Notes: generated by a model not told the origin, from the sequence alone. Counted from the stretch's first letter, positions 25,764 to 36,271 are shown. The stretch: DNA of 64,000 nucleotides from Arcanobacterium sp. (GCA_022778805.1 JALFSN010000001.1:1-64000), one strand, 5' to 3'. Numbers and translations are program-made.

Positions 25764-26849
25764 ATGGCTGAACTGTTATCAACACCCGATGAGCATTATC
25801 TGCCATCGGCAGAACGCATTGACGCAATTCCTATGAATCGCTGCGGTACCAGTGGTTTAATGCTGCCCGCTATCTCGCTTGGGTTGTGGCACAACTTCGG
25901 CGATGATCGTCCGTTCCAAACGCAGCGGGATATTGTGCGGCGCGCCTTTGATCTCGGCGTCACGCATTTTGATCTAGCCAACAACTACGGCCCGCCCTAT
26001 GGAGCTGCAGAAGAGAATTTTGGCCGTATTATGCGCAAAGATTTTCGTGCCCACCGCCATGAGATGATTATCTCGACAAAGGCCGGATGGGATATGTGGC
26101 CAGGCCATTTCGGTATTGGCGGTTCGCGGAAATACTTGCTCACCTCGCTCGATGAATCTCTTCAACGGATGGGACTTGACTACGTTGATATCTTCTATCA
26201 TCACCGCCCAGATGCCGATGTGAATCTGGAAGAGTCGATGATGGCGCTGCACGATGCTGTGCGCAGTGGCAAAGCTCTCTACGCTGGCATCTCCAGCTAT
26301 TCGCCGGCGGCCACGGCACAAGCTGCAGCAATCATGCGTGAGCTGGGCACACCGCTGGTGATTCATCAGCCGAGCTATTCCCTGATTAACCGCTGGGTGG
26401 AGCAGCCAGGAGAAAATGGCGAGGCAAGCCTGCTCAGCACAGCGGCTGATGAAAATATGGGCGTCATCGCCTTTTCGGCTTTAGCGCAAGGGCTGCTCAC
26501 CAACAAGTACCTACAGGGCGTGCCGGCACACTCGCGTGTGGGAGAGGGGAAAATGGACAGAGGGCTGCTCAGCGAGCAAAATCTCACCCATGTGCGTTCT
26601 CTCAATGCGCTGGCAAGAGAGCGTGGGCAGAGCTTGGCACAGATGGCGATTGCGTGGGTGCTGCGTGACCAAGGCAAAGCGAGCGTCACGAGTGCGCTCA
26701 TCGGTGTGAGCTCTGTGGCTCAGCTTGAAGATTCACTCGGAGCGCTGAATAATACCCACTTCAGCGATGAAGAGTTGGCTTTAATCGACAGGTATGCAGT
26801 GGAAGGTGGAATTAATCTTTGGTGGAATGCGACAGCTTCGCGCATGTGA
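25764..26849 (+). CDS. Aldo-keto reductase, YghZ/AKR14 type
   Basis: The protein has 361 residues and an (alpha/beta)8 barrel. The catalytic Asp and Tyr are in FDLANNYGPPYGAAEENFG (about 71-89), Lys in IISTKAGWDMWPG, and His in FYHHRPD (about 147). The motif set including NYGPPYG and GWDMWPGHFG is that of YghZ-like enzymes, which reduce L-glyceraldehyde-3-P and methylglyoxal with NADPH. The C-terminus LIGVSSVAQLEDSLGAL is the cofactor-binding part. It overlaps the following methyltransferase start (ATGTGA). Confidence 0.88.
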   Translation: MAELLSTPDEHYLPSAERIDAIPMNRCGTSGLMLPAISLGLWHNFGDDRPFQTQRDIVRRAFDLGVTHFDLANNYGPPYGAAEENFGRIMRKDFRAHRHEMIISTKAGWDMWPGHFGIGGSRKYLLTSLDESLQRMGLDYVDIFYHHRPDADVNLEESMMALHDAVRSGKALYAGISSYSPAATAQAAAIMRELGTPLVIHQPSYSLINRWVEQPGENGEASLLSTAADENMGVIAFSALAQGLLTNKYLQGVPAHSRVGEGKMDRGLLSEQNLTHVRSLNALARERGQSLAQMAIAWVLRDQGKASVTSALIGVSSVAQLEDSLGALNNTHFSDEELALIDRYAVEGGINLWWNATASRM

Positions 26850-27727
26850 CGCAGGTGGCATCCTCTCGCGCGTGTGCAGTGCCCTCACCGCCGTATAACG
26901 CTCACAGTGCCTCTCGCAGCGCGGATTACAGCGCTGGTGGCAGCGCAGATCATGGTGCGACAGCTGCTAATCCGTTTGAATCTGCGGGGGATTCCGCTAT
27001 CACGTATGTGGATAGCCGTCCGAGCTACGCTTCTGCGGCACTGGAGTGGGCGCTGCACAGCGTGTCTGCCGGTGCACGGGTGGCAGACATTGGAGCTGGG
27101 ACGGGCAGGCTCACGGATGCTCTGGTTCGCCGTGGCTACGATGTGTGGGCATTGGAGCCAGCGGCGGATATGCGCTCTGAATTTTTGCGCTACCTGCCGA
27201 ATTTTCCAGCTACCCGCTTGCTCGGGACGACGGCTGAAGCGACAGGACTGGGGGATCATCTCTTTGACGCGCTCACCTATGGGGAGAGCTGGCACTGGCT
27301 CGATGCCTCGCTCGCGGCGCGGGAAGCTGCCCGTCTGCTCCGCCCAGGCGGAATTCTTGTGCTGGTCTACAATCAGCTGGCTGTAGAGCACCCGTGGGTG
27401 CACCGGCTCACGCGAATTATGCGATCAGGGGATGTACAGCGCCCGGATCGGCCACCGGCGCTGGGGGATCTCTTTTCAACGCCGGAATTTTTTGCCGTGG
27501 ACTGGGCTGATCGCGTGACGCCGGAGCAGATTATTGAGCTGGGCACCACCCGCGCTTCATGGATTCGTGCCACGCCTGCACTGCGTACGCGGATGCGCGG
27601 CAATCTTGTGCACTACCTCTACACGGAGTTGGGAATGCAGGTAGGAGAATCGCTCGCACTGCCGTACCACACGTACGTGTGGCGGGCTCAGCCTGCTGCT
27701 GATTCTATTGCTCGGCTCTACCGGTAG
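26846..27727 (+). CDS. Class I SAM-dependent methyltransferase
   Basis: The protein has about 293 residues. After a disordered N-terminus of about 50 residues the Rossmann methyltransferase core begins, with motif I VADIGAGTGRLTDALVRRGY, the acidic ALEPAADM, and EAARLLRPGGILVLVYN. The substrate cannot be predicted. The GTG at 26846 overlaps the aldo-keto reductase stop, suggesting translational coupling; another in-frame GTG lies at 26855, and the N-terminal residues are poorly constrained. It is close to the Methyltransf_11 family. Confidence 0.75.
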   Translation: MTQVASSRACAVPSPPYNAHSASRSADYSAGGSADHGATAANPFESAGDSAITYVDSRPSYASAALEWALHSVSAGARVADIGAGTGRLTDALVRRGYDVWALEPAADMRSEFLRYLPNFPATRLLGTTAEATGLGDHLFDALTYGESWHWLDASLAAREAARLLRPGGILVLVYNQLAVEHPWVHRLTRIMRSGDVQRPDRPPALGDLFSTPEFFAVDWADRVTPEQIIELGTTRASWIRATPALRTRMRGNLVHYLYTELGMQVGESLALPYHTYVWRAQPAADSIARLYR

Positions 27728-28055
27728 TCGCTCCGCTAAAGCGTCCTCGTCACTTGCTAATAGCATGTCATTCGTTGATAGCGCGGGCACGACGCCCAGA
27801 GACACCAGGAGAACATACTCAGAGTGTCGCCGTCAAAGGCAGCATCATCGACGAGCCGCTCAGGAGAACGCACTCAGAGCACTCAGAGCTTTGCCAGCGC
27901 GAGCCTAAAGGCTGTGCCAGAGTGGTACCTATGGGGGTGTCATGGCACAGCGATGCACACCATCTGGTCTGCATCGCGCGGTGCGCTCTAGCGCTCTATG
28001 ATAGAGCACAACTGAGATGAACCGAGATGGAGCATGACTAAGGAAAGGATGCATC
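27728..28055 (+). promoter_or_regulatory. ilvD upstream region with palindrome over the -10 box
   Basis: This 328 bp gap has no gene. GCTCTATGATAGAGC (27993-28007) is a perfect 15 bp palindrome around one base, and its centre holds TATGAT, a good -10 box. This places a possible operator directly on the ilvD promoter. A ribosome binding site AAGGAAAGGA follows at 28040-28049. Confidence 0.5.
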
Positions 28056-29885
28056 ATGCCGGCATTACGATCTGCAACATCAACACATGGCCGCAATATG
28101 GCAGGAGCTCGCGCGCTCTGGCGAGCCACAGGCATGAAAGATGAAGATTTTGGTAAGCCGATTATTGCAGTAGCAAACTCGTTCACCCAGTTTGTACCGG
28201 GGCATGTGCACCTCAAAGATGTCGGGCAGCTCGTCGTCAGCGCTATTGAAGAAGCCGGAGGCGTGGCCAAAGAGTTCAATACTATCGCTGTGGACGATGG
28301 GATTGCGATGGGGCACGGGGGTATGCTCTATTCACTGCCGAGCCGTGAACTCATTGCCGATTCAGTGGAATATATGGTGCAGGCTCATCGAGCAGATGCG
28401 TTGGTGTGCATCTCCAACTGCGATAAAGTCACCCCTGGGATGCTGATGGCGGCACTGCGGCTGAATATCCCCACTATTTTCGTCAGCGGTGGCCCGATGG
28501 AATCAGGCAATGCTGTGGCCGGTGTGGTCGATCATCGCACAGATCTGATCGATGCGATGGCACTCTCGGCCAGTGATGATGTGAGCGATGATGCGTTGGC
28601 GTTGGTGGAGGAATCCGCCTGTCCTACGTGTGGCTCATGTTCGGGGATGTTCACGGCAAATTCAATGAATTGCCTCACCGAAGCACTGGGACTTTCACTG
28701 CCAGGAAATGGTTCGACGCTCGCCACGGCGAAGAGACGCCGTGAGCTTTTCGTGCGCGCTGGCCGTACCATCGTCACGCTCGCCAAACGCTATTATGACG
28801 ACGATGACGATTCCGTCTTGCCGCGCAATATTGCCACTCGTGATGCATTCCTCAATGCGATGAGCATGGATATTGCGATGGGAGGATCGACCAACACCGT
28901 CTTGCACACGCTGGCAGCAGCCCATGAGGGCGATATCGATTTCACGCTTGCCGATATTGATGAGCTCTCCCGTCACGTGCCCTGCATGAGCAAAGTGGCA
29001 CCCAACTCTACCCAATACCACATGGAAGATTTTCACCGAGCTGGAGGGATTCCGGCGCTTCTTGGAGAGCTGTATCGCGCTGGTCTTCTGCGAGATACTG
29101 TGCATTCCGTGCATTCGAGCGACCTCAAGAGCTGGCTGGAGGCGTGGGATATCCGCGCTGAGGCGCCGACGGAGCAAGCACGTGAACTATTTTCAGTGGC
29201 TCCTGGACGGGTGCGCACCACCGAGGCATTTTCGCAAGATGCGCGTTGGGAGAGCCTCGATTATGACGCCGAACATGGGTGTATCAGGGATGTGGAACAC
29301 GCTTACACCAAGGATGGCGGACTGTGTGTGCTCTTCGGCAATCTCGCCGACGATGGGGCAGTGATTAAAACTGCTGGAATTGATGAGGCTCTCTTCCACT
29401 TTGAAGGGCCAGCGCGGGTAGTGGACTCGCAAGAGCAGGCCATTGACCTCATTCTGGGCAAACATGTACATCCAGGAGACGTCGTCGTCATCCGCTATGA
29501 AGGGCCTAAAGGTGGGCCTGGAATGCAGGAGATGCTCTACCCGACGAGCTTCCTCAAAGGCATGGGGCTTGGCAAGAGCTGTGCCCTCATTACGGATGGG
29601 CGTTTCTCGGGCGGCACCAGCGGCCTATCCATCGGGCATATTTCGCCAGAAGCAGCTTCCGGCGGCCTGATTGGTCTCGTGCATGACGGCGATCGCATCG
29701 TGATCGACGTCCCCTCTCGACTGTTGAAACTCGATGTTCCCGATGCCGAGATTGAGCGGCGTCGTCAGCTCAAAGGAGCAGCGCCGTGGCATGGGCAACG
29801 GGAGCGTACGGTGAGCAAAGCGCTACAGGCATATGCGTCCATGGCGATGAGTGCTTCAGCGGGGGCTGTGCGCGAACTTAGCTAG
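28056..29885 (+). CDS. ilvD: Dihydroxy-acid dehydratase
   Basis: IlvD dehydrates dihydroxy acids to 2-keto acids in isoleucine and valine synthesis, downstream of IlvC. It has 609 residues. Cluster-binding cysteines are in [12 protein letters not shown] (about 127) and [18 protein letters not shown] (about 189-206). GGSTNTVLH and the C-terminal [19 protein letters not shown] are family signatures. The start ATG has a strong ribosome binding site. It lies about 3.9 kb from ilvBNC, separated by two amino-acid-transport-like genes. Confidence 0.96.
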   Translation: MPALRSATSTHGRNMAGARALWRATGMKDEDFGKPIIAVANSFTQFVPGHVHLKDVGQLVVSAIEEAGGVAKEFNTIAVDDGIAMGHGGMLYSLPSRELIADSVEYMVQAHRADALVCISNCDKVTPGMLMAALRLNIPTIFVSGGPMESGNAVAGVVDHRTDLIDAMALSASDDVSDDALALVEESACPTCGSCSGMFTANSMNCLTEALGLSLPGNGSTLATAKRRRELFVRAGRTIVTLAKRYYDDDDDSVLPRNIATRDAFLNAMSMDIAMGGSTNTVLHTLAAAHEGDIDFTLADIDELSRHVPCMSKVAPNSTQYHMEDFHRAGGIPALLGELYRAGLLRDTVHSVHSSDLKSWLEAWDIRAEAPTEQARELFSVAPGRVRTTEAFSQDARWESLDYDAEHGCIRDVEHAYTKDGGLCVLFGNLADDGAVIKTAGIDEALFHFEGPARVVDSQEQAIDLILGKHVHPGDVVVIRYEGPKGGPGMQEMLYPTSFLKGMGLGKSCALITDGRFSGGTSGLSIGHISPEAASGGLIGLVHDGDRIVIDVPSRLLKLDVPDAEIERRRQLKGAAPWHGQRERTVSKALQAYASMAMSASAGAVRELS

Positions 29886-30034
29886 CCTGGCTCACGTCAT
29901 TGACCGGGTCACTGGCCTGCGTTTAACTGGCCGACGCTCAGAGAGCAGTGCCTGGATGAGCAGTGACGACGAAGTGAACAGTGTGATGCTCGTGTAACGT
30001 AGGACTCATGGGCCACTATGCGTGAACTCATCGG

Positions 30035-30057
30035 GGATAATAGATTGATGGTTATCC
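30035..30057 (+). promoter_or_regulatory. Possible -10 box and dyad before the AspT-type gene
   Basis: GGATAA (30035-30040) and TTATCC (30052-30057) form a 6+6 dyad with 11 bp between. GATAAT (30036-30041) inside it may be the -10 box. The 235 bp gap between ilvD and the transporter gene contains no open frame of note. Confidence 0.35.
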
Positions 30058-30120
30058 ACTATGGCGTGGGAGCCTATGGAGGAGCCCCTGCTGTGATCGA
30101 CACGAAAAGGCAGACGATTC

Positions 30121-31722
30121 ATGAGCGTTGTGTTTGAGTATCTAGCCCACTACCCGATTTTTTACGCATTCCTTTTGGTTGGCATTGGGATGGCGTTTGG
30201 GCGCATCAAGGTGAAAGGTATTTCGCTCGGTGCTGCGGCGGTGCTGTTTTTGGCGATTGCCATAGCAGCATGGGGCAAAGCATGCGGCGTAGAGGCAGTG
30301 CTTCCGCCGGTAGTCGGCACTCTTGGGCTGGTGTTGTTCACGTTCGCTATCGGCAACAACTCAGGTCCGTCGTTCTTCTCAAACGTGCGCAAGTCGCTAG
30401 GGCCGATGGCTGCGCTCATTGGTGTGTATATCGTGGTGGCTATCGTGGCGCTGCTCGTTGGCAACAATGTGTTTCATATGTCGGCAGCGCAGATTGCCGG
30501 CACCTTTGCCGGAGCTACCACGAATACTCCGGCACTTGCCGCTGCTGGAGAGGCTTCTGGCGATCCCGCTGCCGCCACCGTCGGCTATTCCATCTCGTAC
30601 CTCTTTGGAGTGCTCGGCATGTTGGTGGCCGCTATTGCTGCCTTGGGGCATTCGGCCTCGGATACCGACAAGCCAGAGCAGGTGACGCACATGAATTTGC
30701 GGGTCGATCGTGAAGATTTGCCGCGTCTGGGCGATTTGCTCAAGCTGATGAACAACCCCGTGGAGGTTTCGCGTATTCGCCGTGGAGAGCAAGGGCCGAT
30801 TTGGGTGGCCACGGCAAATGATGTGATTGAAAAAGGTGATTTGCTCACGGCATTAGGTACGGAGAAGCAGCTCAAAGAGTTTATGGCGCTCGTGGGGCAT
30901 AAATCTTCTCATTCGCTGCGGGCAAACCGGAAATTTTTGGATTTTCGGCGGATTACTGTCTCAGAACCAAAAATTGCGGGGAAAACTATCGCAGAGTTGG
31001 ATGCTGTACTTTTTGAGCGTTTTGGTGCGATCTGTGCCAGGCTTCGCCGTGGGGACGTCGATATGCTGGCCGCTCCAGATCTGATGGTAGAAATGGGAGA
31101 CCGCATTCGCGTGGTTGGGCCAACCGCGAAAATGAAAGAGATCTCTCATTATTTTGGTGATTCATCCAAAGGCTTGACGGACATCAATCCCGTGACTCTC
31201 GGCGTGGGTATGGCTCTGGGAGTATTGCTGGGCGAATGCAAAATTCTGCTGCCTGGAGGCGTGAGCTTCAGCATGGGAGCAGCGGCTGGCGCCCTCATCG
31301 TCGGGCTCGTTTTCGGCCGCATTGGCCGGATTGGGAAGCAAGTGACGGCGCTGCCTAATACCACAAATGCAGTGATCTCTGAGCTTGGGCTGCTGCTCTT
31401 CTTAGCACAGGCTGGCACTAATGCAGGCATGCAGATTGCCGCCGCTTTCACGACGGGTGAATGGGTGGGGATTCTCCTGCTCGGTATTATTCTCACCACG
31501 GTGGAAGCAGCCGCACTCTATTTCGTGATGCGCTACGGCTTCCACATGGGGGGCACCAAGCTGTCTGGGCTGCTCGCTGGCGCACAGACGCAGCCAGCCG
31601 TGCTCGCCTTTGCCAACGGGCGCACGAACTCCGATCCGCGTGTGGCGCTCGGCTATGCTCTGGTCTATCCGCTGGCCATGATCGGAAAAATTCTCGTCGG
31701 TGCCGTGCTCGGTTCGCTCTAG
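30121..31722 (+). CDS. AspT/YidE-family transporter with RCK_C domains
   Basis: The protein has 533 residues. Two hydrophobic halves (about 1-185 and 355-533), each with about five helices, flank a soluble middle of about 170 residues containing two TrkA-C (RCK_C) domains. The duplicated motif is visible as GATTNTPALAAA (about 136) and GAQTQPAVLAFA (about 490), the hallmark of the aspartate:alanine exchanger family. AspT exchanges aspartate for alanine; many relatives have unknown substrates. It sits between ilvD and a ThrE-type exporter, hinting at amino or keto acid transport. AAAAGGC precedes the ATG. Confidence 0.85.
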   Translation: MSVVFEYLAHYPIFYAFLLVGIGMAFGRIKVKGISLGAAAVLFLAIAIAAWGKACGVEAVLPPVVGTLGLVLFTFAIGNNSGPSFFSNVRKSLGPMAALIGVYIVVAIVALLVGNNVFHMSAAQIAGTFAGATTNTPALAAAGEASGDPAAATVGYSISYLFGVLGMLVAAIAALGHSASDTDKPEQVTHMNLRVDREDLPRLGDLLKLMNNPVEVSRIRRGEQGPIWVATANDVIEKGDLLTALGTEKQLKEFMALVGHKSSHSLRANRKFLDFRRITVSEPKIAGKTIAELDAVLFERFGAICARLRRGDVDMLAAPDLMVEMGDRIRVVGPTAKMKEISHYFGDSSKGLTDINPVTLGVGMALGVLLGECKILLPGGVSFSMGAAAGALIVGLVFGRIGRIGKQVTALPNTTNAVISELGLLLFLAQAGTNAGMQIAAAFTTGEWVGILLLGIILTTVEAAALYFVMRYGFHMGGTKLSGLLAGAQTQPAVLAFANGRTNSDPRVALGYALVYPLAMIGKILVGAVLGSL

Positions 31723-31845
31723 TCTCACTTTCAGCCTCACTGGCCAACCTGGATTAAGCCTGGGCTTTTGCGCGGTCTTGGGCTTGATGAACGATCAGTG
31801 CGGCTGCTGGGGGATGAAAGATTATCGACAGACAACCTAAAGCGA

Positions 31846-31875
31846 GTGTGCCGCTATCGGGTGATAGCGGCACAC
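31846..31875. terminator. Bidirectional terminator between the AspT-type and ThrE-type genes
   Basis: GTGTGCCGCTATC (31846-31858) and GATAGCGGCACAC (31863-31875) form a perfect 13 bp stem with a GGGT loop. It serves convergent genes. On the minus strand it is followed by TCGCTTTAGG. Confidence 0.75.
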
Positions 31876-31925
31876 GGTTAAGCTTCCCGCGAGGTATCTC
31901 ACGAGATAAATCAAAGCGGCGGTGA

Positions 31926-33392
31926 TTAAGCAGCGGGTGAATCTTGCGATGTGTCGCGGACGGCGGGAATTTCGCGAGTATCTGCTGGAGCAGCCTGCCA
32001 GCCATCGTGCGGAGCAGGAGGAATCGTCTGCTCAGAGCCCTTGAGCTTGGGTAATCCATGGGAACGATCGACGCGCCAGGACGAGTCCGTCACCATGCGT
32101 GCTCCCGCGAGGCCGCAGCCAATGGCAGAAATGACCAGTGCGATAGTGACGATCTCTCCCAAAGCGAGCACCCCAGAACCGTTGCTCATAGCGCTCAATG
32201 CGCGATAGAACGGCACGCCAGGAATCATGAGCACGACAGCGGGTACAGAGAGCGATACGCGCGAATGTGAGCAGAAGTGAGCGGCGTACTGTGCGAAGAG
32301 CCCAGCGGCGAAAGCTGCCAACCCCACTGCGGCGAGCCACGAGAAGCCGGTATCTTGAAGTGTGAGCCGGAACGTGTTGATAATAGCGCCATTGATACTT
32401 GCAATCAGGCAAGCATGCAGTGGGGCATTAAACAAGCTGGCGAATCCGAATGAGGCAATAAATGAAGCCACGGCGCGAGCCCCGAGTAAGACGCCGACAC
32501 TGAGGGTATAGCCGTCGATATCCGACGTGGTCGACCACTGTAGTGCTGCTGTGACGCACCAGACGGCCATAGCCGAGGAAAACATTAGCATCGCCACATA
32601 GACCGAGCGCGAAATTCCAGCGGAAAAATCTTGGCGGATGAGATCGAGAATAGCAGTGACGAGCGGGAATCCTGGCACGAGGAAGAGTAATGCTGCCACT
32701 ACGCCGGTCTGGTGGGTGGCGTCAATGAGAGCGAAATACCGCCCTGCGCTAATGACGGCAATGTAAACGGCTGAGGCAACCACGCCACACGCAAACCAGG
32801 TGCCGAAGTGGTTCATGTGTCGCTTCACCATGAAACGGCGTACGCATTGGCCGCAGACGGCGGCGATGAAAACAGCAATGCACTCGGGAAAGCCGCCTTT
32901 GTTGAGAAAGGCGAAAGCGGCGCAGGCGAGTCCAGAGAGGAAAGAAGACAGCGGGATGCTGTACAGAGGTGGGCGGCGTTCGATGCGGCTCAGGGCGTGC
33001 TCGGCATCCTCTGCTAAAAGTCCGCGCGGAGGTAGGGAATTGACGAAGTGATCGAGAGCGTCAATGCGATCAGCATTGACCCCGAGGACACGCTGCTCAG
33101 CAATCTCGGTGCGGAACGTGCCATTGGCGTACGCTGTCACGGAGATTTCGGTGTACGTCACCTGCGCATACATACGGTCAATACCCACCGCGTGGGCGAG
33201 GCGCTCCATAGCATCTTTGACTCGATACGACGAAGCTCCAGCGGAGAGCATCATGAGCCCTATATGAAGAACGACTCCAATTTGGTGTGCTAGGCGCGTG
33301 TGCGCGGCAGTGAGATCGCTTTGTCCGTTACTATTCACGCTATTATTCACGGCGTCATTGTAAAAAGACATGTGCGGCAAGAAAGCGGGCAC
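31926..33392 (-). CDS. thrE: ThrE-type threonine/serine exporter
   Basis: The protein has up to 488 residues. It combines the N-terminal ThrE domain (MMLSAGASSYRVKDAMERLAHAVG at about 43-65) with about ten membrane helices split into PF06738 and PF12821 halves (FLVPGFPLVTAILDLIRQDFSAG; VLMIPGVPFYRALSAM). The C-terminal 60 residues are hydrophilic. In Corynebacterium ThrE exports threonine and serine driven by proton motive force. GTG 33392 and ATG 33371 are both possible starts; neither has a clear ribosome binding site, and the domain begins after both. It neighbours the ilv genes, whose pathway drains threonine. Confidence 0.88.
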   Translation of the reverse strand: MPAFLPHMSFYNDAVNNSVNSNGQSDLTAAHTRLAHQIGVVLHIGLMMLSAGASSYRVKDAMERLAHAVGIDRMYAQVTYTEISVTAYANGTFRTEIAEQRVLGVNADRIDALDHFVNSLPPRGLLAEDAEHALSRIERRPPLYSIPLSSFLSGLACAAFAFLNKGGFPECIAVFIAAVCGQCVRRFMVKRHMNHFGTWFACGVVASAVYIAVISAGRYFALIDATHQTGVVAALLFLVPGFPLVTAILDLIRQDFSAGISRSVYVAMLMFSSAMAVWCVTAALQWSTTSDIDGYTLSVGVLLGARAVASFIASFGFASLFNAPLHACLIASINGAIINTFRLTLQDTGFSWLAAVGLAAFAAGLFAQYAAHFCSHSRVSLSVPAVVLMIPGVPFYRALSAMSNGSGVLALGEIVTIALVISAIGCGLAGARMVTDSSWRVDRSHGLPKLKGSEQTIPPAPHDGWQAAPADTREIPAVRDTSQDSPAA

Positions 33393-33626
33393 ATGGTCAT
33401 GGCCGAGGTTAATCTAGGGACGTGACGCGCCCCTGGTAAACGGTATTTTCGTTGCTATGACGGGGAAGAGAAGATAGTGCAAGCACGCTGAGAAACGCCG
33501 TGATGAGCGTCGTCACAGCGCTGCGAGAGCGTGTCTGAGTTTTCGTATAGCGAGAGCGTAATCCACAATGTGAGACAATCTGTGAGGTTTTCGTGTGAGC
33601 CAGAGGGTGTGTATTACGCTGATGCC

Positions 33627-33671
33627 ATGACGATAAAGCACGTGGTAATTAGACAGCGCACCGATCGGTGA
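33627..33671 (+). CDS. ilvL: ilvB leader peptide
   Basis: A 14-residue frame, MTIKHVVIRQRTDR, contains Ile, Val, Val, Ile codons (ATA, GTG, GTA, ATT). It lies just upstream of hairpins and a terminator in front of ilvB. TACGCT (33615-33620) lies 6 nt before the ATG, so the attenuator RNA itself seems to be leaderless. Ribosome stalling on the branched-chain codons would decide which hairpin forms. Confidence 0.75.
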   Translation: MTIKHVVIRQRTDR

Positions 33672-33713
33672 GTTGCCGACTCGGTGCGCGCCCCTCTGAC
33701 GAGGGGCTTTTTT
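33656..33713 (+). promoter_or_regulatory. ilvBNC transcription attenuator
   Basis: GCGCACCGA (33656-33664) pairs with TCGGTGCGC (33681-33689), and the first arm overlaps the end of the leader peptide. Next to it GCCCCTC (33690-33696) and GAGGGGC (33701-33707) form a stem with a TGAC loop, followed by six T, an intrinsic terminator. The coding frame for IlvB starts 64 bp later. The arrangement matches ribosome-mediated attenuation by Ile/Val supply. Confidence 0.8.
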
Positions 33714-33776
33714 ATTACCATACCCGCGTCACACCGCGCATCTACGAGAGTAGATCACCACTCAGAAAGGGGCATA

Positions 33777-35594
33777 ATGGCTCAGGAATCTGAGGCTCTA
33801 AAGCCTGGCTCACCCGCCTATATGGGCGGCACGGAAGCTATACGAGAAAAATCTACAGGAGCACGCTCGATTGTGCGCACGCTTGAAGAGCTAGGCGTGC
33901 AGACGGTATTTGGAATTCCTGGCGGCGCCATTTTGCCGACTTTTGATGCGATTTACCACGCTGAGAAACTAAAGTACGTCCTCACTCGTCACGAGCAGGG
34001 CGCTGGCCATGCTGCTGAGGGATATGCAGTGTCCACCGGGAAAGTGGGCGTGGCGCTCGTTACGTCTGGTCCAGGGGCGACCAACTTAGTGACGCCGCTG
34101 CTTGATGCGAATCTCGATTCGGTGCCGATGGTGGCCATTACCGGGCAGGTCAGTGCCGAGGCTATTGGCACGGATGCTTTCCAGGAGGCCGATATTATTG
34201 GGGCGACGCTGCCGCTGACGAAGCATTCATTCCTCATTACCGATGCCAACGATATCCCAGCGCGTCTGGCGGAAGCTTTCTATATCGCCGCGAGCGGCCG
34301 GCCAGGCCCAGTGCTGGTGGATGTGACGAAATCAGCACAGACGCAAGAGGCAGATTTCGTGTGGCCGCCGCGCATCAACCTCCCTGGCTATGATCCACAA
34401 GTGCAGCCAGATGCTGAGCAGGTGAAAGAAGCGGCAGCGCTCATTGCTGCCGCGAAGCGCCCGGTGTTTTACGTCGGAGGTGGCCTCGTGCGTGCCGGCG
34501 CCAGCGAAGAGTTGAGAAAGATGGTGGAACTCACCGATATCCCCGTGGTCACCACCCTCAATGCCCGTGGAGCTTTCCCTGATTCTGATAGGCACAGCTT
34601 AGGGATGCCGGGGATGCATGGCACTGTTCCAGCTGTGCTCTCCATGCAGAAAGCCGATTTGCTCATCACCCTTGGGGCGCGCTTCGATGATCGAGTGACG
34701 GGCGATGTGGATTCGTTCGCTCCGCACGCGAAAGTGATTCACGCCGATATTGATCCAGCTGAAATTGGGAAGATTCGGGCGGCAGATGTGGCGCTGGTGG
34801 GCGATGTGAAAGCGAGCGCCCAGGCGCTGCTCGCTGCTCTGCCGGAGGCAATCGCTCACTATGGGGAATCTGATCTCAGCCAGTGGTGGGCATTCCTCTC
34901 CAAACTCAAAGCCGCCTACAGCCCTGGATACGACGAGCCAGAAGATGGCCTGATGAGCCCACAGTACGTGATTGAACGTCTCGGCGCGGCAGCTCCGCAG
35001 GCGATTTTCACCACTGGCGTCGGGCAACATCAAATGTGGGCTCAGCAGTTCATTAAAATGAACTTTCCCCGTCAGCTCGTCACCAGCTGTGGTGCGGGCA
35101 CAATGGGATTTGGTGTGCCGAGTGCTATGGGTGCGCAAGCTGGCAATCCCGATAAGACGGTGTGGTGCATTGACGGCGATGGCTCATTCCAGATGACGAA
35201 TCAGGAATTGGTCACCTGCGCGCTCAACAATATTCCTATCAAAGTGGCGCTTATCAACAACTCCAGCTTGGGGATGGTGCGCCAGTGGCAGACGCTTTTC
35301 TATGGCAAACGCTATTCGCATACAGATTTGCATGATGGCGCTGGCACCGTGGGAATTCCAGACTTCATGAAACTCGCCGAAGCGTATGGCTGTGCAGCTT
35401 TCCGTGTGGAAAAATACGCGGATGTGGATGCCACTATTGCTGCGGCCATGCAGATCAACGACCGCCCAGTCGTGGTGGAATTCGTTGTGAGTCCAGATTC
35501 GATGGTGTGGCCGATGGTGGCTGCCGGTACGCCAAACGACTCGATCCAATATGCGCTCAACCAGCGCCCAGATTTCAGCAAAGTGGAGGCGTGA
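33777..35594 (+). CDS. ilvB: Acetolactate synthase large subunit
   Basis: IlvB is the ThDP-dependent catalytic subunit that makes acetolactate or acetohydroxybutyrate. It has 605 residues. The ThDP glutamate lies in [14 protein letters not shown] (about 69-82). [20 protein letters not shown] and the C-terminal ThDP/Mg motif [13 protein letters not shown] are present. GAAAGGGG precedes ATG 33777; the open frame from 33684 runs through the attenuator and is not used. It is followed closely by ilvN and ilvC. Confidence 0.96.
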   Translation: MAQESEALKPGSPAYMGGTEAIREKSTGARSIVRTLEELGVQTVFGIPGGAILPTFDAIYHAEKLKYVLTRHEQGAGHAAEGYAVSTGKVGVALVTSGPGATNLVTPLLDANLDSVPMVAITGQVSAEAIGTDAFQEADIIGATLPLTKHSFLITDANDIPARLAEAFYIAASGRPGPVLVDVTKSAQTQEADFVWPPRINLPGYDPQVQPDAEQVKEAAALIAAAKRPVFYVGGGLVRAGASEELRKMVELTDIPVVTTLNARGAFPDSDRHSLGMPGMHGTVPAVLSMQKADLLITLGARFDDRVTGDVDSFAPHAKVIHADIDPAEIGKIRAADVALVGDVKASAQALLAALPEAIAHYGESDLSQWWAFLSKLKAAYSPGYDEPEDGLMSPQYVIERLGAAAPQAIFTTGVGQHQMWAQQFIKMNFPRQLVTSCGAGTMGFGVPSAMGAQAGNPDKTVWCIDGDGSFQMTNQELVTCALNNIPIKVALINNSSLGMVRQWQTLFYGKRYSHTDLHDGAGTVGIPDFMKLAEAYGCAAFRVEKYADVDATIAAAMQINDRPVVVEFVVSPDSMVWPMVAAGTPNDSIQYALNQRPDFSKVEA

Positions 35595-35601
35595 GATCAT
35601 C

Positions 35602-36165
35602 ATGGCAAAAAGACACACAATTTCGCTGCTCGTGGAGAATAAGGCGGGTGTGCTCGCGCGCGTGGCTGGCCTGTATGCGCGGCGAGCATTCAATATCGAA
35701 TCTCTAGCAGTGGGCACCACGGAAGATCCGGCGATTTCTCGCATTACTTTGGTCGTCGATGCTAAAAAAGCCCCGATTGAGCAGATTACGAAGCAACTCA
35801 ACAAACTGCTCAACGTGATTGCCATCGAAGAGCTCAAGGATGAAACCTCAGTACAGCGCAAACTGGTCTTAGTGAAAGTCTCGGCAGATGATTCTAACCG
35901 CAGCAACGTCTTGCAGGTGATTTCCATGTTCCGTGCGCACGTCGTCGATGTGGATCCGAACGCCGTCACGATTGAGACAACTGGCTCTGAGCAGAAAGTG
36001 GAAGCTCTGCTCGCCGCTCTTGATCCGTATGGGATCAAAGAAATCGTGCAGTCAGGCACGGTGGCCATCGGGCGTGGCCCAGAGTCGATGAGTGAGCAGC
36101 TGCGTCACCAGCTTTCCCAGCAGCGCTACGAATACGGGCAAAGCCTTGATGACGCTGATGAGTGA
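35602..36165 (+). CDS. ilvN: Acetolactate synthase small regulatory subunit
   Basis: The protein has 187 residues. The N-terminal ACT domain (HTISLLVENKAGVLARVAGL, NIESLAVG) binds valine for feedback inhibition, and the C-terminal ALS_ss domain (LVLVKVSADDSNR to about 165) activates IlvB. The start ATG lies 7 nt after the ilvB stop, with GGAGG inside the end of ilvB. The tail QQRYEYGQSLDDADE is variable in the family. Confidence 0.94.
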   Translation: MAKRHTISLLVENKAGVLARVAGLYARRAFNIESLAVGTTEDPAISRITLVVDAKKAPIEQITKQLNKLLNVIAIEELKDETSVQRKLVLVKVSADDSNRSNVLQVISMFRAHVVDVDPNAVTIETTGSEQKVEALLAALDPYGIKEIVQSGTVAIGRGPESMSEQLRHQLSQQRYEYGQSLDDADE

Positions 36166-36271
36166 CGCCGGCCAGCTGGCGTGACGAATAATCGCTTACA
36201 TACTTGATAAAACCAATAAAACGTGCAGCCTTCACAGGTTGTATAGCCAAGGAAACTAAGAGGAGAATACC

